From contig NZ_JAGIOH010000001.1 in assembly GCF_017876625.1 (NCBI RefSeq), positions 2,170,001 to 2,234,000 on the forward strand: DNA of 64,000 bases. Reading direction: 5' to 3'. This DNA comes from Streptomyces syringium. GTDB taxonomy: Bacteria > Actinomycetota > Actinomycetes > Streptomycetales > Streptomycetaceae. This document shows positions 43,687 through 52,168 of the stretch, piece after piece. The position numbers and the translations under genes are program-made. Under the pieces are notes generated by a model. The model saw nothing but the letters and a program-made list of their open reading frames with translations, was not told the origin of the DNA and searched no databases. Positions within the stretch are counted from its first letter, which is position 1. Every line of letters starts with the position of its first letter.

Positions 43687-43935
43687 ATGCAGGCCGCGAC
43701 CGTACGCGCCGCTTCCGCACCGCCTTCCGCCCTTCCCGCCACGCTCTCCGTACGACCTCCGTCCGTCACCGGCGCCCTGCGCGCCCTGGAGGGTCTGCTG
43801 CTGCGCGGGGGCCAGCGCACCGCCCGTAGGAACGCCTGGACCGCGGTGCTCGAGGACCGTCGTCGGGCCAAGGACCGACGCGAGGCTCAGCACGTACTGG
43901 AGGCCGTGGCCGCCCCGGGTCCGCAGGCCACGTAA
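43687..43935 (+). CDS. Small hypothetical protein (82 aa)
   Basis: An 82-residue basic protein from ATG 43687 with a Ser/Ala/Pro-rich N-terminus and a helical, Arg-rich second half (GALRALEGLLLRGGQRTARRNAWTAVLED read as adjoining parts). AGGGGAC lies before the start. It sits 10 bases upstream of the DUF4191 gene, so the two are probably co-transcribed. I recognise no domain. Confidence 0.65.
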   Translation: MQAATVRAASAPPSALPATLSVRPPSVTGALRALEGLLLRGGQRTARRNAWTAVLEDRRRAKDRREAQHVLEAVAAPGPQAT

Positions 43936-43945
43936 ACTTCGCTAC

Positions 43946-44626
43946 ATGGCGAGGAAGGAAACATCCGAGAACCCCGGGCGACTGAAGCAGATCGCCCTGA
44001 CCTACAAGATGACCAAGAAGGTCGACTCGAAGGTCGGTCTTGTCGTCGCGGCTGTGGGAATTGTCACCTTCGGTGTACTCCTCGCCATCGGCTTCTTGAT
44101 CGACCACCCGGTCTACCTCGGCATCCTGGGCTTCCTGCTGGCCTTCCTCGCGATGGCGATCGTCTTCGGGCGACGGGCCGAGCGTGCTGCCTTCGGGCAG
44201 ATGGAGGGCCAGCCGGGAGCGGCGGCGGCAGTGCTGGAGAACATCGGCCGTGGTTGGTCGACGACTCCGGCGGTGGCGATGAACCGCAGCCAGGACGTCG
44301 TCCACCGGGCTGTCGGCAAGGCGGGCATCGTGCTCGTCGGCGAAGGCAACCCGAACCGGGTCAAGACCCTGCTGGCGGCCGAGAAGAAGCGCATGGCGCG
44401 CATCGTCGCGGACACGCCGGTGCACGACGTGGTCGTGGGCGACGGCGAGGGCCAGGTGCCGCTCAAGAAGCTGCGCACCACGATGCTCAAGCTGCCGCGG
44501 GTGCTGCCGGGCGCGCAGGTGACGGTCGTCAACGACCGCCTCCGGGCGCTGGGCGACCTGATGAGCAACATGCCCATCCCGAAGGGTCCGATGCCGAAGG
44601 GCATGCGGATGCCGAAGGGCCGCTGA
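43946..44626 (+). CDS. DUF4191 membrane protein
   Basis: A 226-residue protein with two membrane helices (about 29-52 and 55-76, VGLVVAAVGIVTFGVLLAIG and LGILGFLLAFLAMAIVFG) between a short basic N-terminus and a soluble C-terminal domain. The block VGEGNPNRVKTLLAAEKKRMARI and the final Met/Pro/Lys-rich PKGPMPKGMRMPKGR fit DUF4191, an actinobacterial family of unknown function. A strong terminator follows. Confidence 0.85.
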   Translation: MARKETSENPGRLKQIALTYKMTKKVDSKVGLVVAAVGIVTFGVLLAIGFLIDHPVYLGILGFLLAFLAMAIVFGRRAERAAFGQMEGQPGAAAAVLENIGRGWSTTPAVAMNRSQDVVHRAVGKAGIVLVGEGNPNRVKTLLAAEKKRMARIVADTPVHDVVVGDGEGQVPLKKLRTTMLKLPRVLPGAQVTVVNDRLRALGDLMSNMPIPKGPMPKGMRMPKGR

Positions 44627-44637
44627 GGGTCTTTACA

Positions 44638-44687
44638 CGCAAAAGGGCGGGGCGGGAACCTTTCGGTTCCCGCCCCGCCCTTTTGCG
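44638..44687. terminator. Perfect 23-bp hairpin with A/T flanks
   Basis: CGCAAAAGGGCGGGGCGGG and the rest of the left arm (44638-44660) pair exactly with 44665-44687 around TTTC. The A run on the left and T run on the right make it a textbook bidirectional terminator between the convergent DUF4191 and RDD genes. Confidence 0.95.
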
Positions 44688-44707
44688 TTGCCTTCCGGGG
44701 TCTGGGA

Positions 44708-45175
44708 TCAGATCCGCACCTGGACGGCACGGGCGAGCCGGTCGTGCAGACCGCGGGTGTCCCGGTCCCAGATGACCGCCGGGATTACGATGGCAAGGAG
44801 AACGCTGCGCAGCAGCACCCGGGGCAGGCCGAGCCGCCCGCCGTCCTCACCGACGACCCGCAGGCCCAGCAGGCGCTTGCCGGGAGTGCAGCCGACCGTC
44901 CCGACGGTGAGGAGGCTGAGCAGGACGAAAATGAGCACAGCCCAGTTGCCCGCCCGCTGGGGTTCGCCGTCCGCGAGGAACGCGTAGGCGATGAGCATGC
45001 ACAGTGCCCAGTCGATGAAGATGGCCCCGAAACGCCGCCCGAGCGGGGCGACGGACCCGGGTCCCTTCTCCGGCAGCCCGAGGCCTTCGCCCCGGTAGCC
45101 GAATTCGACGCCCATTTCCTCCGCGGCGGCGCGGGGACCCGAGAGCCACGAGCCGATTGCTTGCCTGTTGTCCAC
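44708..45175 (-). CDS. RDD-family membrane protein
   Basis: A 155-residue protein with three membrane helices in an RDD domain. The Arg/Asp/Asp signature is spread over GRRFGAIFIDWALC and GCTPGKRLLGLRVVG, with WDRDTRGLHDRLARAV at the end. I chose GTG 45175 (VDNRQAIGSWLSGPRA), since the 8 codons before it have no ribosome site. It is divergent from glnA. RDD proteins are of uncertain function, some perhaps in ion transport. Confidence 0.88.
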   Translation of the reverse strand: MDNRQAIGSWLSGPRAAAEEMGVEFGYRGEGLGLPEKGPGSVAPLGRRFGAIFIDWALCMLIAYAFLADGEPQRAGNWAVLIFVLLSLLTVGTVGCTPGKRLLGLRVVGEDGGRLGLPRVLLRSVLLAIVIPAVIWDRDTRGLHDRLARAVQVRI

Positions 45176-45261
45176 CCGTCCACGGTACTGCGACCGCATA
45201 CGTTCCTTTCGGCCCGGGTCGGCCGTCAGCCTGTCCCCGCCGTGAGAGGGCCCCGCTCCGG

Positions 45262-45299
45262 TTAACCTCGGCGAAACAAATGGGTCATGCTTGGGAAAT
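45262..45299 (+). promoter_or_regulatory. Double GlnR operator of glnA
   Basis: TTAAC-N6-GAAAC (45262-45277), six bases, then GTCAT-N6-GAAAT (45284-45299). This matches the known Streptomyces GlnR consensus gTnAc-n6-GaAAc in two tandem 22-bp units, as described for the glnA promoter. It lies about 97 bases upstream of the glnA start. GlnR would regulate glnA in response to nitrogen. Confidence 0.88.
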
Positions 45300-45395
45300 C
45301 CCGTCTCTCTAGGGTCGGCCCCAGCGCGTCACCCGCACATGGACTGCGCCACCGAAGCAACCCCGACCGCTCTCGGCCGGGCTAGGAGGAGTTGG

Positions 45396-46805
45396 ATGTT
45401 CCAGAACGGCGACGACGCCAAGAAGTTCATCGCGGACGAGGACGTCAAGTTCGTCGACGTCCGCTTCTGCGACCTGCCCGGCGTGATGCAGCACTTCACG
45501 ATCCCGGCGAAGGCGTTCGACCCGGCCGAGGAGCTGGCGTTCGACGGCTCCTCGATCCGCGGTTTCCAGGCCATCCACGAGTCCGACATGGCGCTTCGCG
45601 CGGACCTGTCGACCGCACGCCTCGACCCCTTCCGCAAGGACAAGACGCTCAACATCAACTTCTTCATCCACGACCCGATCACCGGCGAGCAGTACAGCCG
45701 TGACCCGCGGAACGTGGCGAAGAAGGCAGAGGCGTACCTCGCCTCCACGGGCATCGCCGACACCGCGTACTTCGGCCCCGAGGCCGAGTTCTACGTGTTC
45801 GACAACGTGCGCTTCGAGACCAGCGCGAACCAGTCCTTCTACCACATCGACTCCGAGGCCGGCGCCTGGAACACCGGTGCGGTGGAGAACAACCGCGGCT
45901 ACAAGGTCCGCTACAAGGGCGGCTACTTCCCGGCCCCGCCGGTCGACCACTTCGCCGACCTGCGCGCCGAGATCTCCCTCGAGCTGGACGCGGCCGGCCT
46001 TCAGGTCGAGCGCCAGCACCACGAGGTCGGCACGGCCGGCCAGGCGGAGATCAACTACAAGTTCAACACGCTGCTCGCCGCGGCCGACGACCTGATGCTC
46101 TTCAAGTACATCGTGAAGAACGTCGCCTGGCGCAACGGCAAGACCGCGACCTTCATGCCGAAGCCGATCTTCGGCGACAACGGCTCGGGCATGCACGTCC
46201 ACCAGTCGCTGTGGACCGGCGGCGAGCCGCTCTTCTACGACGAGCAGGGCTACGCGGGTCTCTCCGACACCGCCCGCTACTACATCGGCGGCATCCTCAA
46301 GCACGCCCCGTCGCTGCTGGCCTTCACCAACCCGACGGTGAACTCCTACCACCGCCTGGTCCCCGGCTTCGAGGCCCCGGTCAACATGGTCTACTCCCAG
46401 CGCAACCGCTCGGCCGCCATGCGCATCCCGATCACGGGCTCGAACCCGAAGGCCAAGCGCGTCGAGTTCCGCGCCCCGGACCCGTCCTCGAACCCGTACC
46501 TCGCCTTCTCGGCCCTCCTCCTCGCGGGCCTCGACGGCGTCAAGAACAAGATCGAGCCGGCCGAGCCGATCGACAAGGACCTCTACGAGCTCGCCCCCGA
46601 CGAGCACGCGAGCGTCCCCCAGGTCCCGACCTCCCTCCCGGCGGTCCTCGAGGCCCTCGAGGCCGACAACGAGTACCTCCAGGCGGGCGGCGTCTTCACG
46701 TCCGACCTGATCGAGACCTGGATCGACTACAAGCGCACGAACGAAATCGCGCCGATGCAGCTGCGTCCGCACCCGCACGAGTTCGAGCTGTACTTCGACA
46801 TCTAA
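45396..46805 (+). CDS. glnA: Glutamine synthetase, type I
   Basis: ATP-dependent ligation of ammonium to glutamate; cytoplasmic dodecamer. The 469 residues have the beta-grasp N-terminus with [19 protein letters not shown] (metal ligands), the ATP site [16 protein letters not shown] and the region [17 protein letters not shown]. Tyr397 in [11 protein letters not shown] is at exactly the position that is adenylylated in the GSI-beta class, so GlnE control is expected. AGGAGGA precedes ATG 45396. A double GlnR box lies upstream and a large hairpin downstream. Confidence 0.98.
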   Translation: MFQNGDDAKKFIADEDVKFVDVRFCDLPGVMQHFTIPAKAFDPAEELAFDGSSIRGFQAIHESDMALRADLSTARLDPFRKDKTLNINFFIHDPITGEQYSRDPRNVAKKAEAYLASTGIADTAYFGPEAEFYVFDNVRFETSANQSFYHIDSEAGAWNTGAVENNRGYKVRYKGGYFPAPPVDHFADLRAEISLELDAAGLQVERQHHEVGTAGQAEINYKFNTLLAAADDLMLFKYIVKNVAWRNGKTATFMPKPIFGDNGSGMHVHQSLWTGGEPLFYDEQGYAGLSDTARYYIGGILKHAPSLLAFTNPTVNSYHRLVPGFEAPVNMVYSQRNRSAAMRIPITGSNPKAKRVEFRAPDPSSNPYLAFSALLLAGLDGVKNKIEPAEPIDKDLYELAPDEHASVPQVPTSLPAVLEALEADNEYLQAGGVFTSDLIETWIDYKRTNEIAPMQLRPHPHEFELYFDI

Positions 46806-46827
46806 GAACACGGTTCGACGACCGGGA

Positions 46828-46938
46828 AGAGGCCCATTGAGGGCCTCTGACCCGGGACGCCTTCTGGTGTCTCGTCGAAATCACGAAGTGCGACTGAGCC
46901 CCGTCGCTGTCCCATGGGACAGCGACGGGGCTCAGTCG
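46828..46938. terminator. Two hairpins after glnA, the second a 48-base perfect palindrome
   Basis: The first is AGAGGCCC (46828-46835) with GGGCCTCT (46841-46848). The second is a perfect palindrome with arms 46891-46914 and 46915-46938 meeting at CCCATGGG. Both follow the glnA stop and should end its transcript. A similar but diverged pair occurs after the glnA-like scar at 50214. Confidence 0.88.
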
Positions 46939-46977
46939 TGCTCCGGGGCACGGTGACCGGGCGGTGGTTGTGAGTCG

Positions 46978-47250
46978 GTGCCGCAGCGGCACGTCCGCGA
47001 GGAGTTGTCCGACCGGCCCCGGCGGATCAACGCGGGCCGAGGCGGTGATCGCCGCCCTTCGGCGAGGGTGGTGGAACTGTCCGTCAACCACGAGGGCCGG
47101 TGGAGGGGAATCCCGTTGCGTTTCACCGCCGGATCCCCAACCGTGTGCCTCCCCGGCCTTGATCCCGCCGAGGCCGGGCAGTTGGCCACCGTTGACGCCA
47201 AGCTCCGCCACGCCTATCAGCCGCTGGCCCGCCTGTACGTCCCCGCATGA
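46978..47250 (+). CDS. Small hypothetical protein upstream of the HprK-like gene
   Basis: A frame of up to 90 residues; the true start may be one of the GTGs at 46978, 47068 or 47071. The C-terminal 60 residues look more protein-like (WRGIPLRFTAGSPTVCLPGL, then a helical EAGQLATVDAKLRHAYQPLARL). It ends 24 bases before the kinase-like gene and could be co-transcribed with it. No family recognised; coding status is uncertain. Confidence 0.45.
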   Translation: MPQRHVREELSDRPRRINAGRGGDRRPSARVVELSVNHEGRWRGIPLRFTAGSPTVCLPGLDPAEAGQLATVDAKLRHAYQPLARLYVPA

Positions 47251-47274
47251 CACTCACGGGAAGGAGAAACCGCA

Positions 47275-48378
47275 GTGACCAGGACCGCTACCCGCATCGC
47301 CACGGCTACCCAGGCCGCGACCGTCACCAGCAACAGCACGGTGGTCACCGAATGGGCCCTTCGCTACTTCGGCCCCTGGTGGAGCGCCACCAGCACCACC
47401 GAGGACGACGGCCCTCAGGTGATCGCCGACGTCAACCCGGGCAGGGTCACCGAGATCGCCCAGCAGGTGGCCGACCGCTCCGGCGAAGAGACTGTCTACG
47501 CCAGCTCCCGGATGCTCCTGGGCCGGGACGATGAGGGCACGGTCTTTGCCTCGCAGCGCGAGGACAAGACCGCCTACCGGGCCGAGCCCGGCGGCCCGCT
47601 GCACATCTACGGCTGCGAGGACATCCCCGTCGCTCTGGCCGCTGCCCGTCTCGCCCGCGAGGTCGTTCGCGGCCGGCTGTTGGCCGACGGCTGGTCGATC
47701 CTGCACGCCTCCGCCGTCGTCCGCGACGGGCAGGCCGTGCTGACCTTGGGCGACAAGGGCGCCGGGAAGACCACCACCGCCCTCCTGCTGGCCCGGGCGG
47801 GCTGGCAGCTGCTGGCCAACGACCGCGTCTTCATCCGCCCCGACGGGGACCGGCTGCGGGTCCTGCCCTGGCCCTCGGCCGCCGCCATCGGCCTGGGCCT
47901 TCTCGATGCCCTCGGCTGGTACGACCAGGTCCGCGACCGCGTCCAAGAGGGCGAACAGCTCCACCCCACCCAGCACCAGATGGTCACCGACGCCCTCCAC
48001 TCCGGCAGCCGCACACCCTTGTGGAAGGAGTCCGGCAAGGAGCTCAAGCCGCAGTTCTTCCCCGACCAACTCGCGACCTGGCTCGGCCTGACCCTGGCCA
48101 CCGAAGGACACGCCGCCCGCATCCTCTTCCCCCGGATCACTCCCGGCGCTGAACCTGCCCTTCTCGACGAGGACCGCAGGGTGAGCGCCGGCGACTTCTT
48201 CACCGTCGGCACCGAGGACCGGTATCCCGATGTCTTCGGCCTGCTCCCGGACGACATTCCCGGCACAAAACCCCTGCTCGAACTCCTCGGCGAGCTCCCC
48301 CGGCAGCCCCTGTCCCTTGGACACGACGTGAAGGCGAACACCGACCTTCTCATGCAGGTCACAGAGCTGATTGCCTGA
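47275..48378 (+). CDS. HPr kinase-like P-loop protein
   Basis: A 367-residue protein whose C-terminal half resembles the HprK/HPr serine kinase fold: LHASAVVRDG, the P-loop GDKGAGKTTTALLLA at 159-173 and WQLLANDRVFI with the acidic catalytic residues. GGGAAGGAG lies 8 bases before GTG 47275. Streptomycetes have no HprK-type control of sugar transport that I know of, and such stand-alone kinases often sit in peptide or small-molecule clusters. The substrate here is unknown. It lies in the accessory segment behind glnA; a hairpin follows the stop. Confidence 0.75.
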   Translation: MTRTATRIATATQAATVTSNSTVVTEWALRYFGPWWSATSTTEDDGPQVIADVNPGRVTEIAQQVADRSGEETVYASSRMLLGRDDEGTVFASQREDKTAYRAEPGGPLHIYGCEDIPVALAAARLAREVVRGRLLADGWSILHASAVVRDGQAVLTLGDKGAGKTTTALLLARAGWQLLANDRVFIRPDGDRLRVLPWPSAAAIGLGLLDALGWYDQVRDRVQEGEQLHPTQHQMVTDALHSGSRTPLWKESGKELKPQFFPDQLATWLGLTLATEGHAARILFPRITPGAEPALLDEDRRVSAGDFFTVGTEDRYPDVFGLLPDDIPGTKPLLELLGELPRQPLSLGHDVKANTDLLMQVTELIA

Positions 48379-48391
48379 ACCAAGTGACACG

Positions 48392-48423
48392 GTGGCGGAG
48401 GTACCTCATGGCACCTCCGCCAC
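48392..48423. terminator. Hairpin after the HprK-like gene
   Basis: GTGGCGGAGGT (48392-48402) pairs with ACCTCCGCCAC (48413-48423) around a 10-base loop, 13 bases after the stop. It also contains a ribosome-site-like GGAGG and an ATG that opens a 25-codon frame (48408-48485). I read it as a terminator. The rest of the gap to 48659 shows no supported gene. Confidence 0.7.
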
Positions 48424-48658
48424 TGTTGTCCGCTACCGGTATCGCTCGCGGCCTTCAGGCCTTGGGCCCACCGCTGTGGCCGTAGGCCGCGGACACACGG
48501 CGGACGTGGCTGCCTGACTGCGTCTGCTCGGCTGGGTGGTGATGCGCCTGGTAAGGACCTCGGCAGGGCGCTCGGCGGTATCGAGTTCTTGGCAGGCGCC
48601 GGCTTTGGTCAGGAGCTGGCAGGGGATGTGGCGGCGGCCTTGACGGCAGAATTCCCCT

Positions 48659-50110
48659 ATGAGCACGCCGACTTCCACAACGGGTTCAGCCCAACCGGCT
48701 TCCACCTCACAGCCTGACCCTGGCCCCGGCGGGCCGGTCGTGACGCTCGGGCTCCCCTTCAACCGTCGCATACATACCATCACTCAGGTCTTGGACCGCC
48801 CCGAGGAGCTGAACCTGCTCCAGCAGGTGTGCGACGCAATGGGCTGGCCCGTACGCGAGCCGCTGGCCGGTGAGACCACAGCAACCCCGGACGCGGGTTG
48901 GACGCTGCGCATAATCGAGATCCGGATCCGGGGTGTCCGCGAGACAGCGGTGCAACAGGCGGTCGCAAGCCTGGACACACTGACCCAGAACGCCGAACTC
49001 TCTCTACACTGCCTGGACGCCACACTGGTCGAGGGCATCCAGAAGCCACAGATCGAGTGGCATCTGCGGGGCAGGCGTGGACCGGTGAGCCGCTGGCTGG
49101 TCCACGCACTCCACGTGGCCTACAGGACCGGTGGACACGATCCGCACGCAGGCACCGTCCGGCTCGTCCGCGTCCCAACCCAACTCGATGAGCCCAGGGC
49201 ACGCCGTTTGGCGCGCACCCGACGTGCCGCCCGGGCTGCACTGTCGCACCACCCGCTCGAAGCACGGCGGCTAGACCCTGACGTCCATCAGATCGACAGA
49301 CCGGCGGGGCCTCAGGGCTGGCACGCCCTCGCCTTTCTGGCGCTCGCAGTCACCCTGGCGGCGATCGGCCTGCTCGGCGCCGGGCTCTGGCCCGCAATCG
49401 GCGCGGACAATCCGTCGGTCGGCGGTTCACTCGTGATCTTGATCGTCGGCTACCTGTTGAGCGGCACGGTACTGGCGATACGGCGTACCCCGACACACCG
49501 CGCAGTGCCGTGGCTCGTCCCACTGGCAGTGCCTCTCATGGTTCCCCTGGTGCCCTGGCTCGGGACGCTCGTGCAGCGCGCGTACCTGTCGGCGTTCGGG
49601 GTGCGCCCTGCAGCGGAGAGGATCGGGATGGGCGACCTTCAGGCGGGGCTCTGGGTGCTGTGCGTGTTCGTCGCTGCGTCACTGCTGCCAGTAGCATTCA
49701 TGGGGTGGATGCGGTTTCTCACGCCCTCCCTGCGGGTCCAGGGGCAGTGGCTGTCTTGGGCACCGATTGCCGTGGGCATCGGCATGGGCCTGATGTTCAG
49801 TTTGGTCATCCTTATCACCGCGGCACGCAGTGGCGCGGAGAACCGCGCGCTCGCCGTGACCGGCCGGGACATTCCGGAGTACTTCGGTGTGAGAGCCGAG
49901 TACGCGTGTGTGGAGCCGATCTCTTCCGAAGCGCCGTACTACGGGACTCCGCCTCCTCACAACCATCCGGTGGTGATCTTCGGGCAGTCCGGCGACCGGG
50001 TCGAATTTTGGGATCCCAGCACCCGCCGCAAAACAAGTGTCCGTTTGGAGGACGCCCGTATCAGGGTTGTCCCCCATACCAACTCACCGTGCGCCAAGGC
50101 CGCCCGGTAG
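48659..50110 (+). CDS. Hypothetical membrane protein with five predicted helices
   Basis: A 483-residue protein of unknown family. Residues 1-about 215 are soluble, starting with a Ser/Thr/Pro-rich segment, then a charged domain. Five membrane helices follow at about 220-247, 254-276, 281-305, 323-348 and 359-386. A C-terminal extracytoplasmic or cytoplasmic domain (about 390-483) has four Cys-free strands and ends with CAKAAR. The ribosome site before ATG 48659 is weak. It is in the accessory segment between glnA and the glnA-like scar. No function can be proposed. Confidence 0.75.
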   Translation: MSTPTSTTGSAQPASTSQPDPGPGGPVVTLGLPFNRRIHTITQVLDRPEELNLLQQVCDAMGWPVREPLAGETTATPDAGWTLRIIEIRIRGVRETAVQQAVASLDTLTQNAELSLHCLDATLVEGIQKPQIEWHLRGRRGPVSRWLVHALHVAYRTGGHDPHAGTVRLVRVPTQLDEPRARRLARTRRAARAALSHHPLEARRLDPDVHQIDRPAGPQGWHALAFLALAVTLAAIGLLGAGLWPAIGADNPSVGGSLVILIVGYLLSGTVLAIRRTPTHRAVPWLVPLAVPLMVPLVPWLGTLVQRAYLSAFGVRPAAERIGMGDLQAGLWVLCVFVAASLLPVAFMGWMRFLTPSLRVQGQWLSWAPIAVGIGMGLMFSLVILITAARSGAENRALAVTGRDIPEYFGVRAEYACVEPISSEAPYYGTPPPHNHPVVIFGQSGDRVEFWDPSTRRKTSVRLEDARIRVVPHTNSPCAKAAR

Positions 50111-50173
50111 CAAATTCTAAGCACTTCCCACGGTGCACTGGTTGCGCACCGACCCGCACGCAAGAGGGGCATC

Positions 50174-50405
50174 AGTGCAGGCCAGACGGGTTCCCAACCT
50201 GTACTTCGACTTCTAATTCCGGTGGTCGGGTGACTCGGGGAGGAAGCCCCTTGAAGGGCCTCTGGCCTGCGGGCTCCTGACTCCTTTCGCTGGTCGCCCA
50301 CCGCTTCCTCCCTCGTGCGCGCTGAGAGCCGGAAGTCGGGGGCCGCCAGAGCTGCACAGCGCTCCTTGAGCCCCGCCATTGTCCATCGGGCCCTGGCGGG
50401 GCTCA
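50174..50405 (+). repeat. Diverged copy of the glnA 3' end and its terminator hairpins (possible attachment-site scar)
   Basis: CTGTACTTCGACTTCTAA (50197-50214) matches the last 18 bases of glnA (46788-46805) at 17 of 18 positions, in the same reading phase: the frame from GTG 50174 ends LYFDF-stop against ELYFDI-stop in GlnA. Downstream, AGGGCCTCTGGCC echoes the first glnA hairpin, and the inverted repeat TGAGCCCCGCCA (50367-50378) with TGGCGGGGCTCA (50394-50405) echoes the second. The order is the same as after glnA. The roughly 3.4 kb between the copies carries only accessory genes. The gap 50111-50448 holds no other gene I can support. Confidence 0.6.
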
Positions 50406-50448
50406 GTGCTTCTCCGCGTCCAACCCGACCTTCGGGGCCCTCGGCTCC

Positions 50449-50838
50449 CTACCCCTTGTCCACGATCACAGGTACCACAACAGCCGCGATGGCTGACGCC
50501 AGCCCGCCAACCGCAATGAACGCTGCGAATTTGTCTTTTGCGGTTGGAAAGATCGCGCGCGAGACATCACCGGCCTTGCTACGTGCCACCACCATCTTCA
50601 GCTTCTGCCACCGGTGCTGGCGGCGCCTGCATCCCATCAAGAGCCCAGAAGCGTTCTCTCGGCAGTACGTGCGCCCGTCGCGGTTCACGGCCCCACACCA
50701 CACAGGCACCTGGAACAACGCCCATGCGCTGACCGCCAATGACAGAACGAAGATAATCTGCCAGGCCCCGCCCTTGCCCCATACGACAACCAATAGAGCA
50801 GCTGCCAGGAACCCCCAGTACGACCGAATCCCCCTCAT
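50449..50838 (-). CDS. Small membrane protein with a Cys/His-rich loop
   Basis: 129 residues from ATG 50838. Two N-terminal helices (about 6-24 and 28-46) are followed by WCGAVNRDGRTYCRENASG and LLMGCRRRQHRWQKLK, a pattern of three Cys and a His that could bind zinc, then a C-terminal hydrophobic helix (about 105-127). Similar short proteins with this CGAxxRxGxxC loop occur in streptomycetes, without known function. The longer frame to 51048 adds unlikely sequence. Confidence 0.65.
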   Translation of the reverse strand: MRGIRSYWGFLAAALLVVVWGKGGAWQIIFVLSLAVSAWALFQVPVWCGAVNRDGRTYCRENASGLLMGCRRRQHRWQKLKMVVARSKAGDVSRAIFPTAKDKFAAFIAVGGLASAIAAVVVPVIVDKG

Positions 50839-51268
50839 GGCTGCGAAATGTACCGTTCCCGTCCATCGCAGAGGAGGTCGCGAACAAGCCATGTGGATCG
50901 CACCGGCCCGGCCGAGGTATGCGGCGCTCAGCCCTGTACCGGAGAGCTCCTGGCACGCCGCGTACTCGGCAGGGGTCTGTGACCCCGGGGACTGAACGGC
51001 TCGGATCGAACGCCGTCGTACCCGCGTCGGCAGGGCATCGCGGCACATCCGCCCGGCATGGAACCGTCAAGTTCACCGTCTCGCTGGAGCAATGGTGATG
51101 TACCGTGAGCTCAACGCTGCTGCGGCAGCGTGTCTCGCTATATCCGGTCCCGGCGCCGGGGCGAGCAGTGGGCTCTTGAGAGTCACCCGCAGTTGGCAGT
51201 CAGTACGCATCAGGACATCCGATCTGTCTCTCCTGTCGTCGCCGGGCGGCAAGTGGAAGGGGCGACGT
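50839..51268. other. 430-base divergent intergenic region before the three-gene cassette
   Basis: It separates the small membrane protein (leftward) from the cassette at 51269 (rightward). Reading frames here have poor codon bias. The sequence is less GC-rich than the core regions. A TATATC at 51137-51142 is a candidate -10 element; I see no matching -35. No palindrome long enough to call an operator. Confidence 0.4.
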
Positions 51269-52168
51269 GTGTCCAGGTCACGCAACACCAACCGTCTGGC
51301 CAAGAAGATCCGTGCCCAGACGTCACTCACGCTCTCGGCTGCTTCCAGACTGGCGCAGCAGGCCAATGTCTATCTCGGGTCCTCTGTCGAGGACTCCCCC
51401 AACCCGCAGCAGAGCCGCCTGGAAGCGCACGTGGCCCATGTGTTGGCAAGCAGCTTCCAGGATCGTCAGCTCAATGGCGCCCTCCTTGGCGTGGAAGAAG
51501 CGCAACCAGAGAATCAAGGCTTGAAGCTGATCTTAGAGTCCAATATGGCAAACGAGGTTCTCCGTGAGCTCCTCCCACGATTCGATCACTTCTATGGAGG
51601 CATTCGCGGAGTCCCCGGGCTTCGCATCCGGGGGAGCAACAGGCGGGTGGCTCTCCACGACGCGCTCAGCTCGGCGCAGGTCACGGTAATGCGGGCCGAT
51701 CACGGCGCCATGCGTCTGCCGTCCGCGCGCGATGGCGAGGTGCTTCTATGGAAGCGAGTACCCGGCGTCCTCACTCGAAACGAAAGGCAGGAGGCTGCGG
51801 AGTGGGCGGACTCAAGAGCAATCGTGGACCTGCGGGTACGCGATGTGCTGTTGAGTCGAATTCTGCGCTGGCCTGGGTTGGTCAACAGGACAGCGAAACC
51901 ACACGGGTTCGCCAACTGCTACACGCATCACTCCGGCGATCTTGTCATCGAGTGGTGCTGCGGTGACACCGTAGAAACCCTCTGCGCGAACCTCTTGGCT
52001 CACGGCTTCGCTGACGGTTTGCCACGAGAGAGAGCGATCGAGTTGATCTCTCGTTACTCTGCTCATCTCGGCGATCGCACAGTGATCTTGAATCGCCACG
52101 GTTCGTGCTTCTACGGGCGCGAGGGGGAGAAGATTGCTCAGCGCATCAGGAAGCACTACGGCTCATGA
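51269..52168 (+). CDS. Hypothetical protein, first gene of a coupled three-gene cassette
   Basis: 299 residues from GTG 51269, chosen because AAGGGG (51257-51262) lies 6 bases upstream; the longer frame from 51092 lacks a ribosome site. The N-terminus is basic (SRSRNTNRLAKKIRAQTSLT). The middle is mixed alpha/beta with a Trp-rich EVLLWKRVPGVL stretch, and the C-terminal third has CYTHHSGDLVIEWCCGD and a final charged helix. No signal peptide, helix bundle or known motif. GC content is visibly lower than in the core genes, which suggests acquisition. The stop overlaps the next start by 4 bp. No function can be assigned. Confidence 0.75.
   Translation: MSRSRNTNRLAKKIRAQTSLTLSAASRLAQQANVYLGSSVEDSPNPQQSRLEAHVAHVLASSFQDRQLNGALLGVEEAQPENQGLKLILESNMANEVLRELLPRFDHFYGGIRGVPGLRIRGSNRRVALHDALSSAQVTVMRADHGAMRLPSARDGEVLLWKRVPGVLTRNERQEAAEWADSRAIVDLRVRDVLLSRILRWPGLVNRTAKPHGFANCYTHHSGDLVIEWCCGDTVETLCANLLAHGFADGLPRERAIELISRYSAHLGDRTVILNRHGSCFYGREGEKIAQRIRKHYGS

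Noticed and set aside
48408..48485. 25-codon frame with GGAGG six bases before its ATG
   Set aside because: Both the GGAGG and the ATG lie in an 11-bp hairpin directly after the kinase-like gene, so a terminator explains it better. Kept only as a low-interest observation.
48397..48717. Frame ending PYEHADFHNGFSPTGFHLTA before the membrane protein gene
   Set aside because: The last 30 residues look somewhat protein-like, but there is no good start upstream and it overlaps the next gene in another frame. It might be a gene remnant; not strong enough to annotate.
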